Positions 14,092 to 22,396 of a DNA stretch of 64,000 bases are shown here, in pieces. Made by a program: the position numbers and the translations under genes. The notes beneath the pieces were generated by a model. That model had not been told where the DNA came from and ran no database searches. It was given only the letters and a program-made list of their open reading frames with translations. Source of the stretch: Halomonas getboli (GTDB taxonomy: Bacteria > Pseudomonadota > Gammaproteobacteria > Pseudomonadales > Halomonadaceae); contig NZ_JALMEW010000003.1 in NCBI RefSeq assembly GCF_023094245.1, positions 310,001 through 374,000 of the forward strand, in the 5' to 3' direction. Position 1 is the first letter of the stretch; every line of letters starts with the position of its first letter.

Positions 14092-14862
14092 ATGTTGACA
14101 CTCGACAGGCTTTTTATCGCTATCTTTTCGGCCGTGCTGCCAGCCGGAGTGGCCATGGCGCAGGATGACAGTCTGGGCTCGGAGGCCAACGACCCCACGG
14201 CCTCCGTCATGTCCTTCCAGCTGCAGGACTTCTACACCTACAAGTATCACAACCTCTCCGACGGTGACGGAAACCGCCTGCAGTTCCGCGCCGCCGTTCC
14301 GTTCACGCTGGGCGGTTACAGCAACATCTTCCGACTCACCGCGCCTTACGTGACCGACTCGCCGAATGACGCGAGCGGCTGGTCCGACATGACCCTGTTC
14401 GACCTTGTGACCTTCGACCGGTCATGGGGGCGATTCGGCGTGGGTGCGGTAGCGCTGCTGCCGACCGGGGAAGACGGCCTGAGCGCCGAGAAATGGGGCC
14501 TCGGTCCGGCCGTGGGCTTCGTGGCCAGCAAGCCCTGGGGGATCTGGGGGCTGTTCAACCAGAACGTGTTCACGGTGGCGGGAGATGACGACTACCGCGA
14601 CGTGAATATCTCAATCGTGCAGCCGATCGTGAACTACAACCTGGGGAATGGCTGGTCGGCGGGGGCCTCCGACATGTCGGTCACCTATGACTGGGAGCGC
14701 CACGACTGGGTGAGCCTGCCCCTGGGCGTGGCCCTCAACAAGCTGGTCAGGATTCGACAGCATCCGGTGCAGTTCACGGCCAGCTACGAGCACAACTTCT
14801 ACGATGAAGGCGTGAGTGCCTCGGACACCATCAATGTCACCGCGAAGCTGCTGCTGCCATAA
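14092..14862 (+). CDS. Putative outer-membrane beta-barrel protein
   Basis: The protein is 256 residues, with a signal peptide (MLTLDRLFIAIFSAV, cleavage near AMAQ) and many alternating, aromatic-rich strands such as FSLGGY-like and NVFTVAGDDDYRDVNIS. It ends in TAKLLLP. This pattern fits a small outer-membrane barrel of the neuromedin-U/phenol-degradation-MetA-like transporter superfamily, though I do not identify a specific family with certainty. An earlier in-frame ATG at 14029 is open but would bury the signal peptide. It follows the second DUF3604 gene by 86 bp, and its place in the cluster suggests a channel or export role. Confidence 0.6.
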   Translation: MLTLDRLFIAIFSAVLPAGVAMAQDDSLGSEANDPTASVMSFQLQDFYTYKYHNLSDGDGNRLQFRAAVPFTLGGYSNIFRLTAPYVTDSPNDASGWSDMTLFDLVTFDRSWGRFGVGAVALLPTGEDGLSAEKWGLGPAVGFVASKPWGIWGLFNQNVFTVAGDDDYRDVNISIVQPIVNYNLGNGWSAGASDMSVTYDWERHDWVSLPLGVALNKLVRIRQHPVQFTASYEHNFYDEGVSASDTINVTAKLLLP

Positions 14863-15114
14863 GCGGTGGCGACCAGAACGAGACGCTGACGCGATATCCC
14901 GGCCTCCTCGAGCAACGATGCCCGATCATGGATGCGAGAAGCTGGGATCACGTCGTGAGGGTGGTCGCGGCCGTGTTTGGGCGAGCCTCCCTCGGCAGCT
15001 CATCTCTTGTCGGCTGTCGAGGATTGTTCCGTGGGTGATGGTTTGGTCGGGACGTCCATCGACCCAGGCGATCCGGCTCCGGTTCTCGTGTGAGGTCCAT
15101 CACAGGAAGGCACT

Positions 15115-15951
15115 ATGATACTTCGCAAGATTCTCCTCTCTCCGCTCCTCCATTTCTTCGTGCTGGGCCTGCTGATCTTTGCCGTATTCTCGGTCCTCGA
15201 TGAGGAGGCCGCGGCGCCCGCGCCCGATGCGATCACCCTGACACCACAGAAGGCTTCGCGCCTGGCCGAGCAGTTCACGGCCACCTGGAATCGACCGCCC
15301 ACGACGGAGGAGCTGGAGGGCCTGATGCGTGCCTGGGTGCTGGAAGAAGCCCATGTGCGAGAAGCCCTGGCGCTTGGCCTCGACAGGGGGGATGCGGTGA
15401 TCCGGAACCGATTGAACCTCAAGATGCGCTTCCTGGCGGAGTCCGGGGCCGCGGCGCTGGAGCCGGACGACGCGACGCTGCAAGCGTATCTCGACCAGCA
15501 TCGGGCGGACTTCGAGCGGCCGGCACGCATTGCCTTCCAGCAGGTCCAGCTGCCTCAGGGGCAGGCCGAAGAGGCCCGGGCGATCAAGACCGCACTGGAA
15601 GGGAATGCGTCTCCCTCGTCGCTGGGCGCGGCGAGCCTGCTGCCGATGTCGATGCCGATGACGGCGGCCCCCGCGGTCGACCGCCTGTTCGGCAAGGGGG
15701 TTCATGCGGCCCTGGTCGAAATGCCGACGGGGCGCTGGCAGGGGCCCGTCGAGAGCGCCTATGGCCAGCATCTGGTGCGCGTGACCAACCGCGCCGAGGC
15801 CGTGTTGCCGCCCCTGGCCGAGATCCGGGCGCGCGTCGAGGCCGAGTGGCGTGCGAAGAAGACTCAGGAAATGCGTGAGAGCTTCGGCGAAGCGTTGCTC
15901 GCGCGCTACTCCGTTACCATGCCCGAGGCGGCAGAGGTGCTGGCCCCATGA
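15115..15951 (+). CDS. Membrane-anchored parvulin-type peptidyl-prolyl isomerase
   Basis: The protein is 278 residues. One N-terminal membrane helix (LLHFFVLGLLIFAVFSVL) anchors it in the inner membrane with the rest in the periplasm. A helical chaperone-like region (about 45-120) precedes a degenerate PpiC-type isomerase domain (about 130-245, ending SAYGQHLVRVTNR). Such proteins help fold exported or outer-membrane proteins. AGGAAG lies just before the ATG. The last 4 bases overlap the start of the HupE/UreJ gene (ATGA), so the two are translationally coupled. Its clients are plausibly the DUF3604 and barrel proteins upstream; that is inference from position. Confidence 0.8.
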   Translation: MILRKILLSPLLHFFVLGLLIFAVFSVLDEEAAAPAPDAITLTPQKASRLAEQFTATWNRPPTTEELEGLMRAWVLEEAHVREALALGLDRGDAVIRNRLNLKMRFLAESGAAALEPDDATLQAYLDQHRADFERPARIAFQQVQLPQGQAEEARAIKTALEGNASPSSLGAASLLPMSMPMTAAPAVDRLFGKGVHAALVEMPTGRWQGPVESAYGQHLVRVTNRAEAVLPPLAEIRARVEAEWRAKKTQEMRESFGEALLARYSVTMPEAAEVLAP

Positions 15952-16946
15952 AGCGACTCCTGCTCGTCCTGATGCTGGTCTTGACGACATCGCTGCCGAC
16001 CCTGGCCTCCGCCCATGCCCTCGATCCGGCCTACCTGGACCTGGTGTCCCTGAACCAGGATCGCTGGCGTGTGACCTGGAGGGTACCCAACGTGAGCGGC
16101 CGCCCGATGCCGCTCGAGGCACGCCTGCCCGATGCCTGTTCGTATGAGACGCCTCCGCCGCCGGATTTCGATGGACGTGCCTGGACGACCGGCTGGGTGG
16201 CCCGCTGCCCGGGTGGGCTTGCGAGCGGCGTGATCGAGATCGCCGGGCTGGATCGGACCAATACCGACGCTCTGGTCCGCTATGAGCTGACGCCGGGAGA
16301 AACGCAGGTCCATCGGCTGACCGCATCCGAGACCGCCTTCTCGGTGCCCGAGGAGGCCGGAGTCGTGGGCATCCTGAGCAGCTATATCGCGCTCGGCGTG
16401 ACGCATATTCTCGAAGGCATCGACCACCTGCTGTTCGTCTTCGCGCTGCTGCTGCTGATTCGCCAGCGGACCCGCCTGCTGTGGGCCATCACGGCGTTTA
16501 CCGCGGCGCACAGCATCACGCTGGTGGCCGCCTCGCTCGGCTGGCTCAGGGTGCCGCCGCCGCCCGTTGAGGCCGTGATCGCGCTCTCCATCGTGTTCCT
16601 GGCCTATGAGCTGTCCCTGCCGGCCGAGGCCCGAGATCCCTTCGCTACTCGTTTCCCCTGGCTGGTGTCCTTTGCCTTCGGCCTGATCCACGGGCTGGGT
16701 TTTGCCGGCGCGCTGCGCGAGATCGGCCTGCCGGACGGCGATATTCCGCTGGCACTGTTTGCCTTCAATGTCGGCGTCGAGCTGGGCCAGGTGATGTTCA
16801 TTGCTTTCGTGTTGATGGTCGGCGTCGCGGCCCGGCACCTGTATCCCGGCATTCGCCAGTGGGCGGCAGGCATGACGAGAGGCGCCAGCTACGCCATAGG
16901 TGGTCTGTCCGCGTTCTGGGTCATCGAACGGGTCGCCGCGTTCTGA
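15948..16946 (+). CDS. HupE/UreJ family membrane protein
   Basis: The protein is 332 residues. A signal peptide (MKRLLLVLMLVLTTSLPTLASAHA) leads to a periplasmic domain of about 110 residues and then a HupE/UreJ-type membrane domain with about six to seven helices. The hallmark motifs are GVTHILEGIDHLLFVFALLL, FTAAHSITL and FGLIHGLGFAG, which carry conserved His and Asp residues. Related HupE and UreJ proteins are nickel or cobalt permeases. Here there is no hydrogenase or urease, so it probably supplies or senses metal for the periplasmic proteins of this cluster. It is the last gene of the cluster and overlaps the parvulin gene by 4 bases. Confidence 0.85.
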   Translation: MKRLLLVLMLVLTTSLPTLASAHALDPAYLDLVSLNQDRWRVTWRVPNVSGRPMPLEARLPDACSYETPPPPDFDGRAWTTGWVARCPGGLASGVIEIAGLDRTNTDALVRYELTPGETQVHRLTASETAFSVPEEAGVVGILSSYIALGVTHILEGIDHLLFVFALLLLIRQRTRLLWAITAFTAAHSITLVAASLGWLRVPPPPVEAVIALSIVFLAYELSLPAEARDPFATRFPWLVSFAFGLIHGLGFAGALREIGLPDGDIPLALFAFNVGVELGQVMFIAFVLMVGVAARHLYPGIRQWAAGMTRGASYAIGGLSAFWVIERVAAF

Positions 16947-16968
16947 CGCCTTGTCGAGCCTGCCGCGC

Positions 16969-17646
16969 TCAGCGGTGGGCCAGCCCTTCCTCCAGCAGCT
17001 CGCCCAGCGGCTCCAGCTGGCTCTCGTGGAGCAGCAGCACGCTCTCGCCGGATTCTCCCTCGACGGGGCACATCACGGCGAACTCGCCTTCCTCCAGGTG
17101 GAACTCGTGGATCTCGCGGGTGCCTTCGGTCGTCTCGCAGCGAATCGCGCGGTAGGCCTCGTCCTCGCCGTAAATCAGTCGATGATAGACCTTGAAGAAG
17201 GTGTAGAGCGTGAGCCCCCGGGTGAAGGCCGGCCAGCGTGCCGGATTGGCGCGGGTCTCGGCGTCGATCTCGATTCCCTCGCTGGCGGCGGCAGCGAGGG
17301 CGGCAGTCAGCGGCTCGGCGAGCAGGATGGCAGCCTCGCCGGGCAGCGGCGCCAGCGCCTCGACGGCCTCTCGGTAGCGTTCGGCCACGGCGTGCAGGTC
17401 GGCCAGTGCACGCAGCGGATGGTCACTGTGCCGCAGCGCCTCGGGGGCGCAGCCGCCGTTCTCCCAGCCGTGGATCACCCTCAGCGTCAGGCGCCCCTGG
17501 CGCATCGGGGCCTCCAGCAGGGCCTGCAGGGCCACGCGCAGATGGAGCAGGCGTTCGCCGACCCGGTTGTCGAAGGCGGTGTAGGGGTCGGCGAAGATCC
17601 GGTGCAGGCAACCGGGGGCGTGTTCATGGGCTTCGGTAAACGGCAT
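16969..17646 (-). CDS. Conserved-looking hypothetical protein
   Basis: The protein is 225 residues. I do not recognise the family. It is soluble, has no signal peptide or membrane helix, and is rich in Glu and Leu. Notable segments are LRVIHGWENGGCAPEALR and a negatively charged C-terminal third (EIHEFHLEEGEFAVMCPVEGE). The start MPFTEAHEHAPG is preceded by a weak GGAAG; an extension upstream is open but unlike a protein start. It faces away from the riboswitch-controlled transporter and converges on the HupE/UreJ gene with a 22-bp gap. Codon use is normal for the window, which supports a real gene. Confidence 0.6.
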   Translation of the reverse strand: MPFTEAHEHAPGCLHRIFADPYTAFDNRVGERLLHLRVALQALLEAPMRQGRLTLRVIHGWENGGCAPEALRHSDHPLRALADLHAVAERYREAVEALAPLPGEAAILLAEPLTAALAAAASEGIEIDAETRANPARWPAFTRGLTLYTFFKVYHRLIYGEDEAYRAIRCETTEGTREIHEFHLEEGEFAVMCPVEGESGESVLLLHESQLEPLGELLEEGLAHR

Positions 17647-17782
17647 GGCGGGCTTCCGGGGTGTGGCGCGTTCGAATGTCGGCGTCGTTGTGTCATGATG
17701 GCGCGGCCATCCGGATATCGGCCATTCGAGCATTGTCTTGAGGGCCGTCGAGGATCGCCACCACAATTCATTCACTGTCGCC

Positions 17783-17866
17783 AGGGGAGTCATGCCGAGG
17801 GCATGGCTGAGAGAGCGTTCGTCGCTGACCCTGGAACCTGATCCGGTTCATGCCGGCGGAGGAAGT
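17783..17866 (+). promoter_or_regulatory. TPP riboswitch (THI element)
   Basis: The conserved pieces of the thiamin pyrophosphate aptamer are in order: AGGGGAG at the 5' end, ATGGCTGAGA at 17803-17812, ACCCTGGAACCTGATCCGGT around 17828-17847, and TTCATGCCGGCGGAGGAAG at the 3' side. The 3' strand of helix P1 includes the GGAGGAAG that serves as ribosome site for the ATG at 17872. TPP binding should therefore hide the ribosome site and block translation, the usual mode in gammaproteobacteria. Confidence 0.93.
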
Positions 17867-17871
17867 GCGAC

Positions 17872-19260
17872 ATGCCTTATCTGACGTCAGCCGTGCTTGG
17901 CGCGGCGCTTCTGTGTTTCACCGTTCTGGGCCTGCGTGCCCGTCGGGCCGACGGGCCGCTCGACGACTACGTCACCGCCCGCAACTCCCAGTCGGCCTCG
18001 ACCCTGGGACTGTCCTTCCTGGCCTCCGGGATGGGCGCCTGGATCCTCTTCGCGCCGCCCGAGATCGGCGCCTTCGTCGGCCCGCTGGGCCTGGCCGGCT
18101 ATGCCATCGGCTCGGCGCTGCCGTTCATCGTGCTCGGTACCTTTGGCCCGGCCATCCGTCGCCGCCTGCCCGAGGGGCGCAGCATCGGCGAGTACGCCGA
18201 GGCCTGCTTCGGCACCGGCATCCGCCGCTGGGTCGCGCTGGTCTCGGTGCTGTACATGGGCTGCTTCCTGGCCGCCGAGCTGACCGCCATCGGCGCCATC
18301 ACCGGGCTGCTGTCCGACGTGCCGGTGGCACTGGTGGTGGTCGGCGTGGCGCTGGCGACCCTGCTCTACACGGCGCTCGGTGGACTGCGCGCGAGCCTCG
18401 CCACCGATCGCTGGCAGGCCTGGCTGCTGCTGGCCCTGCTGCTGGTGGTGGGCGGCGTGGCGTTCGCCCGGCTGCCCGAGCTGCCGGGCGAGGCCGCGCT
18501 GCCGTCGATACCCGCCGCCGATGCGCTGTCCGTGGCGCTGACGCTGGTGATCGCGGTGACCGCGGCCAACCTCTTCCACCAGGGCTACTGGCAGCGGGTC
18601 TGGGCGGCCCGGGACGACCGGGCGCTGGGCCGCGGTGCCTGGCTGGGCGGCGGTATCACCGTGCTGGTGGTGGCGGTGGTCGGCGGGCTGGGCATGCTGG
18701 CCGCCATGGCGGGCGTGTCGCTGGGCGAGCCGCCGATTCCCTTCTTCGCGCTGCTGGCCGAGGCCCCGGGCTGGCTGGCGCTGCCGGCGCTGGTGCTGGC
18801 GGTGACGCTGGTGGCCTCGAGTGTCGACACGTTACAGAACGGCATTGCCTCGCTGGTGGTGGCCGGCAGCGGCCGGCGCGGTCTGTCACTGGGAGCGGCC
18901 CGCTGGGTCACCGTGGCGCTGATGGTGCCGGTGGTGGCGATCGCCCTGCAGGGGCTCTCGGTGCTGCGGCTGTTCCTGATCGCCGATCTGCTGTGCGCGG
19001 CCATCGTGGTGCCGGTGCTGCTGGGGCTGTGGGCGCGGATGAGCGCCACCGCGGCGCTGGCCGGCGGCATCGCCGGTCTGGCGGGCGCGGTGCTGCCGGG
19101 CTGGATCGTCTCGGGCAGCGCGCTCGCGGGCCTGCTGGCGGTGAGCTTCCCCGGCGGCGTGCCGACCCTGCCGCCCTTCCTCGGTGCGCTCGCGGTCTCC
19201 AGCGCGGTGGCGCTGCTGGTGGCCTGGTGGCGTCCGGCCGTGGTCCAACGTACGGCCTGA
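17872..19260 (+). CDS. Sodium:solute symporter under TPP riboswitch control (putative thiamin-related transporter)
   Basis: This 462-residue integral membrane protein has about 12-13 helices of the SSS (PanF/PutP-like) family. It starts PYLTSAVLGAALLCFTVLG and has the family segment FLASGMGAWILFAPPEIG near the first sodium-site helices. Known SSS members carry pantothenate, proline or other organic solutes with sodium. A TPP riboswitch overlaps its ribosome site, so the substrate is very likely thiamin, a precursor such as HMP, or a related pyrimidine. A PanF-like thiamin transporter candidate (ThiV) has been predicted in other bacteria; whether this is its orthologue needs a tree. ilvD follows after 71 bp. 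Confidence 0.88.
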   Translation: MPYLTSAVLGAALLCFTVLGLRARRADGPLDDYVTARNSQSASTLGLSFLASGMGAWILFAPPEIGAFVGPLGLAGYAIGSALPFIVLGTFGPAIRRRLPEGRSIGEYAEACFGTGIRRWVALVSVLYMGCFLAAELTAIGAITGLLSDVPVALVVVGVALATLLYTALGGLRASLATDRWQAWLLLALLLVVGGVAFARLPELPGEAALPSIPAADALSVALTLVIAVTAANLFHQGYWQRVWAARDDRALGRGAWLGGGITVLVVAVVGGLGMLAAMAGVSLGEPPIPFFALLAEAPGWLALPALVLAVTLVASSVDTLQNGIASLVVAGSGRRGLSLGAARWVTVALMVPVVAIALQGLSVLRLFLIADLLCAAIVVPVLLGLWARMSATAALAGGIAGLAGAVLPGWIVSGSALAGLLAVSFPGGVPTLPPFLGALAVSSAVALLVAWWRPAVVQRTA

Positions 19261-19331
19261 CCGGTTGCCAGGCCGCGGGATGACGGCCACCCTCTGAAGG
19301 TTCCCCCGCATCGATCAGAGGAGGCTGCATC

Positions 19332-21020
19332 ATGAGCGATACGCCAAAGGATCCCCGTCGACGCCATTCCGCCCCGGTGGTGGATGGCGTCGGCAAGTCG
19401 GCCAGCCGCGCCATGCTGCGCGCGGTGGGTTTCGAAGACGCCGACTTTTCCAAGCCCCAGGTGGGCATCGCCTCCACCTGGAGCCGGGTCACGCCCTGCA
19501 ACAGCCACATCGGCGAGCTGGCCGAGCAGGCCAGTACCGGTGCCGATGCGGCCGGCGGCAAGGGCGTGATCTTCAACACCATCACCATCTCCGACGGCAT
19601 CGCCAACGGCACCGAGGGCATGAAGTACTCGCTGGTGTCGCGGGAGGTGATCGCCGATTCCATCGAGACGGTGGCGGGCTGCGAGGGCTTCGACGGCCTG
19701 GTGGCCATCGGTGGCTGCGACAAGAACATGCCGGGCTGCCTGATCGGCCTGGCGCGGCTGAACCGTCCCGGCGTCTTCGTCTACGGCGGCACCATCCTGC
19801 CCGGGGCGGGGCACACCGACATCGTCTCGGTGTTCGAGGCCATGGGCGCTCACTCCCGCGGCGACCTGGACCGCATCGAGCTCAAGCAGATCGAGGAAAC
19901 GGCGATTCCCGGCCCTGGCGCCTGCGGCGGCATGTACACCGCCAACACCATGGCCTCGGCGATCGAGGCGCTGGGCATGAGCCTGCCGGGCAGCTCGGCG
20001 CAGAACGCCGTGTCGCAGGAGAAACGCGACGACTGCCGTGCGGCGGGAGAGGCGGTGCTTGAACTGCTCGAGCGCGGCATCACGCCCGCCGACATCATGA
20101 CCCGCGAGGCCTTCGAGAACGCCATCACCGTGGTCATCGCCCTGGGCGGCTCGACCAATGCGGTGCTGCACCTGATCGCCATGGCCGACGCCATCGGCGT
20201 GTCGATCACCCTCGACGACTTCACCGCGATCGGCAAGCGCGTGCCGGTGCTCGCCGACCTGCGGCCCAGCGGACGTTACATGATGAGCGAGCTGGTCGAG
20301 ATCGGCGGCATCCTGCCGCTGATGAAGATCCTGCTCGACGCCGGGCTGCTGCACGGCGACTGCCTGACCGTGACCGGTCGGACGCTGGCCGAGAACCTGT
20401 CGGGCGTCGAGCCCTATCCTGACGGCCAGGACATCATCGCTCCGCTCGAGGCGCCGCTGAAGGCCCAGAGCCACCTGCGCATCCTGCGCGGCAACCTGGC
20501 GCCGGAGGGCGCGGTGGCCAAGATCACCGGCAAGGAGGGCACGCGCTTCTCGGGTACGGCCCGGGTGTTCGGCTCCGAGGAGGAGGCCCAGGCGCGCATC
20601 AACGACGGCAGCGTGGTGGCCGGTGACGTGGTGGTGATCCGCTACGAGGGGCCGCGGGGCGGGCCCGGCATGCGCGAGATGCTGACCCCGACCTCGGCGA
20701 TCATGGGACGCGGGCTCGGCAGCGAGGTGGCGCTGATCACCGACGGCCGCTTCTCGGGCGGCAGCCACGGCTTCGTGGTCGGCCACATCACCCCCGAGGC
20801 CTTCGACGGCGGCCCGCTGGCACTGGTGGAGGACGGCGATGCCATCACCATCGATGCCGAGGCCGATACCCTCGAGGTGGCCCTGAGCGACGCCGAGCTC
20901 GCGCGTCGCCGTGCGGCCTGGCAGCGGCCGGCGCCGCGCTATACCCGCGGGGTGCTGGCCAAGTACGCCCGCACGGTCGGGCCGGCCTCCGAAGGCGCGG
21001 TGACCGATCGCCCGGACTAG
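19332..21020 (+). CDS. ilvD: Dihydroxy-acid dehydratase
   Basis: The protein is 562 residues, the length of the shorter IlvD form. It dehydrates 2,3-dihydroxy-isovalerate and -methylvalerate to the 2-keto acids of valine, leucine and isoleucine synthesis. The iron-sulfur ligands are Cys56 (TPCNSH), Cys129 ([10 protein letters not shown]) and Cys198 ([14 protein letters not shown]). The C-terminal barrel shows [20 protein letters not shown]. Three Cys ligands with a conserved lysine region fit the [2Fe-2S] IlvD/Edd group. AGGAGG precedes the ATG. IlvD paralogues can act on sugar acids, but the sequence fits the amino-acid enzyme best. It could be read through from the thiamin-controlled gene upstream. 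Confidence 0.9.
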   Translation: MSDTPKDPRRRHSAPVVDGVGKSASRAMLRAVGFEDADFSKPQVGIASTWSRVTPCNSHIGELAEQASTGADAAGGKGVIFNTITISDGIANGTEGMKYSLVSREVIADSIETVAGCEGFDGLVAIGGCDKNMPGCLIGLARLNRPGVFVYGGTILPGAGHTDIVSVFEAMGAHSRGDLDRIELKQIEETAIPGPGACGGMYTANTMASAIEALGMSLPGSSAQNAVSQEKRDDCRAAGEAVLELLERGITPADIMTREAFENAITVVIALGGSTNAVLHLIAMADAIGVSITLDDFTAIGKRVPVLADLRPSGRYMMSELVEIGGILPLMKILLDAGLLHGDCLTVTGRTLAENLSGVEPYPDGQDIIAPLEAPLKAQSHLRILRGNLAPEGAVAKITGKEGTRFSGTARVFGSEEEAQARINDGSVVAGDVVVIRYEGPRGGPGMREMLTPTSAIMGRGLGSEVALITDGRFSGGSHGFVVGHITPEAFDGGPLALVEDGDAITIDAEADTLEVALSDAELARRRAAWQRPAPRYTRGVLAKYARTVGPASEGAVTDRPD

Positions 21021-21047
21021 CGCCGCGCTCGTGATCGATGCCAGACG

Positions 21048-21079
21048 CGACGGCGCCGCCCTCAGGGGCGGCGTCGTCG
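21048..21079 (+). terminator. Hairpin after ilvD
   Basis: A 14-bp stem with one G-T wobble (starting CGACGGCGCCGCC) and a 4-base loop lies 28 bp past the ilvD stop. It separates ilvD from the convergent exported-protein gene. Confidence 0.65.
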
Positions 21080-21119
21080 TTCGTTGCATGGCGGGCGATA
21101 CGCTACCCGGCCGGGGGGC

Positions 21120-21791
21120 CTACTGGGAGATGGCCTGGTTCATCATGTCCTCGAAGGTCATGGCGTCCTCGGGCAGCGTGAAGCGGGAGGCGGCCGGGGT
21201 CTCGTCGGACAGCGATGCGATCCGGAAGCGATCGCCGAAGCTCAGCATGCCGAGCCCGCGTTCTTCCAGCGCCATGGCGATGGGGTCGGGGTCGCCGGTC
21301 ATGGTCCGCTGGTAGGCGTGAAAGGCGCTCATCAGCTCGCGGACCCGGGCGTCGTCGCTCAGCACCAGGGTGTCGTCATGGGCGTTGCCGGCCTTGTCGG
21401 TCCAGGCCAGCTGGTAGACGTCACCCTCGAGGCCGGCGACGGTCTGCTGTTCGCCGGTTGCCTCGAGGGACTCGACCGAGTCGGCCTGCTGGCTGGTCAG
21501 CCCGGCGACGGCCTGGTCGTTGCCCATGCTCTCGGCCATCTCCTTGAGCCGCGCCATGTCCATGACCATGGTCTGGCCCTGCATCTGGCTGACCATGTAG
21601 CCCTTGCCGTCCTTGAGCAGCATGTAGCCGGCCTGAGCCTGCTGCGGGAAGTCCATGCGCAGGTCGTCGCCGGCCCAGCTGACCTGCATGGTGGCGTTGC
21701 CCTGGCCGGACTGGCTCTCGAGGATGGCCTGGCCGTCGGCCAGGGCGGGCAGCGAGACGGCCAGCAGCAGGCCGGTCATGAGGTGGCGCAT
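21120..21791 (-). CDS. Exported protein of unknown function
   Basis: The protein is 223 residues with a clear signal peptide (MRHLMTGLLLAVSLPALADG). The mature part is hydrophilic, acidic and Met-rich (GYMVSQMQGQTMVMDMARLK), with a pattern seen in secreted proteins that carry a beta-rich domain followed by helices. It resembles the DUF4412 type loosely, but I cannot assign the family firmly. AGGGAGATTCCCG precedes the ATG; an upstream in-frame start would disrupt the signal peptide. It stands alone between ilvD and a small helix-turn-helix gene. Its role is unknown. Confidence 0.65.
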   Translation of the reverse strand: MRHLMTGLLLAVSLPALADGQAILESQSGQGNATMQVSWAGDDLRMDFPQQAQAGYMLLKDGKGYMVSQMQGQTMVMDMARLKEMAESMGNDQAVAGLTSQQADSVESLEATGEQQTVAGLEGDVYQLAWTDKAGNAHDDTLVLSDDARVRELMSAFHAYQRTMTGDPDPIAMALEERGLGMLSFGDRFRIASLSDETPAASRFTLPEDAMTFEDMMNQAISQ

Positions 21792-21884
21792 CGGGAATCT
21801 CCCTGATCTCGAATCCATGGGGCTTGAGGGCCGGCGAGACCGGCCCGCGGGGCCTGAGTCGCGGGCGAGCGCGTCGCCAGGCGG

Positions 21885-22160
21885 CTAGGGCGGCGTGAGT
21901 TCGTGGTCGATGGTGCAGCGCAGTGCCTGTAGCTCATCGAGGGTGAGCTGCTCCAGGCGGCCGGCGAGGAGGTCGCTGATCTTCTGCATCGGCAGGCCCG
22001 CGCGGCGGGCGATCTCGCGGTTGCCGAGATCCGATACGGCGATCAGCCGGGTGATGATACGCATGAGTCGCGTACGTTGTTCCAGGTCCCTGACGTCGAG
22101 GTCAGGGCATCGTCGCGGAGGGTCGAGGAGTTCCGCGTTGGAAGGGCTTGCCGTGCTCAT
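21885..22160 (-). CDS. Small XRE-type helix-turn-helix protein
   Basis: The protein is 91 residues with a single HTH at about residues 47-68 (GNREIARRAGLPMQKISDLL), followed by a short helix. The layout resembles XRE proteins of the HigA antitoxin-like type, but no toxin gene is adjacent. It is divergent from the APC permease gene that heads the glutarate region, and so may regulate it. The start MSTASPSN was chosen as the first ATG giving only a short leader; a longer frame upstream has no support. Confidence 0.6.
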   Translation of the reverse strand: MSTASPSNAELLDPPRRCPDLDVRDLEQRTRLMRIITRLIAVSDLGNREIARRAGLPMQKISDLLAGRLEQLTLDELQALRCTIDHELTPP

Positions 22161-22396
22161 GATGCTCCAGAGGACAGAATCGACTGCCACAGCATGAAGC
22201 CTTTTGCGGCGTTTCGCCAGTGTCCAAAAGGGGGAGTCGGCCAGATTCGGCGCCGACCGTCGCACGATGGCGGAAATCGCCAAAGGAGGGGCGGGCGGGG
22301 AACGTCGAAGTGTTTGAAGTCGCTGGGAATGTTGTTTATTTTGCACGTCGTTGCATAAATACAACGCGATCTGCCGCGACACAAGGACACTGTAAA

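Noticed and set aside
18585..21089. Long open frame (834 codons) on the minus strand antisense to ilvD and the symporter
   Set aside because: Composition is that of an antisense shadow; ilvD on the other strand has all catalytic motifs.
21885..22160. HigA-type antitoxin of a toxin-antitoxin pair
   Set aside because: No small toxin-like gene is adjacent on either side, so only an XRE-type DNA-binding protein can be supported.
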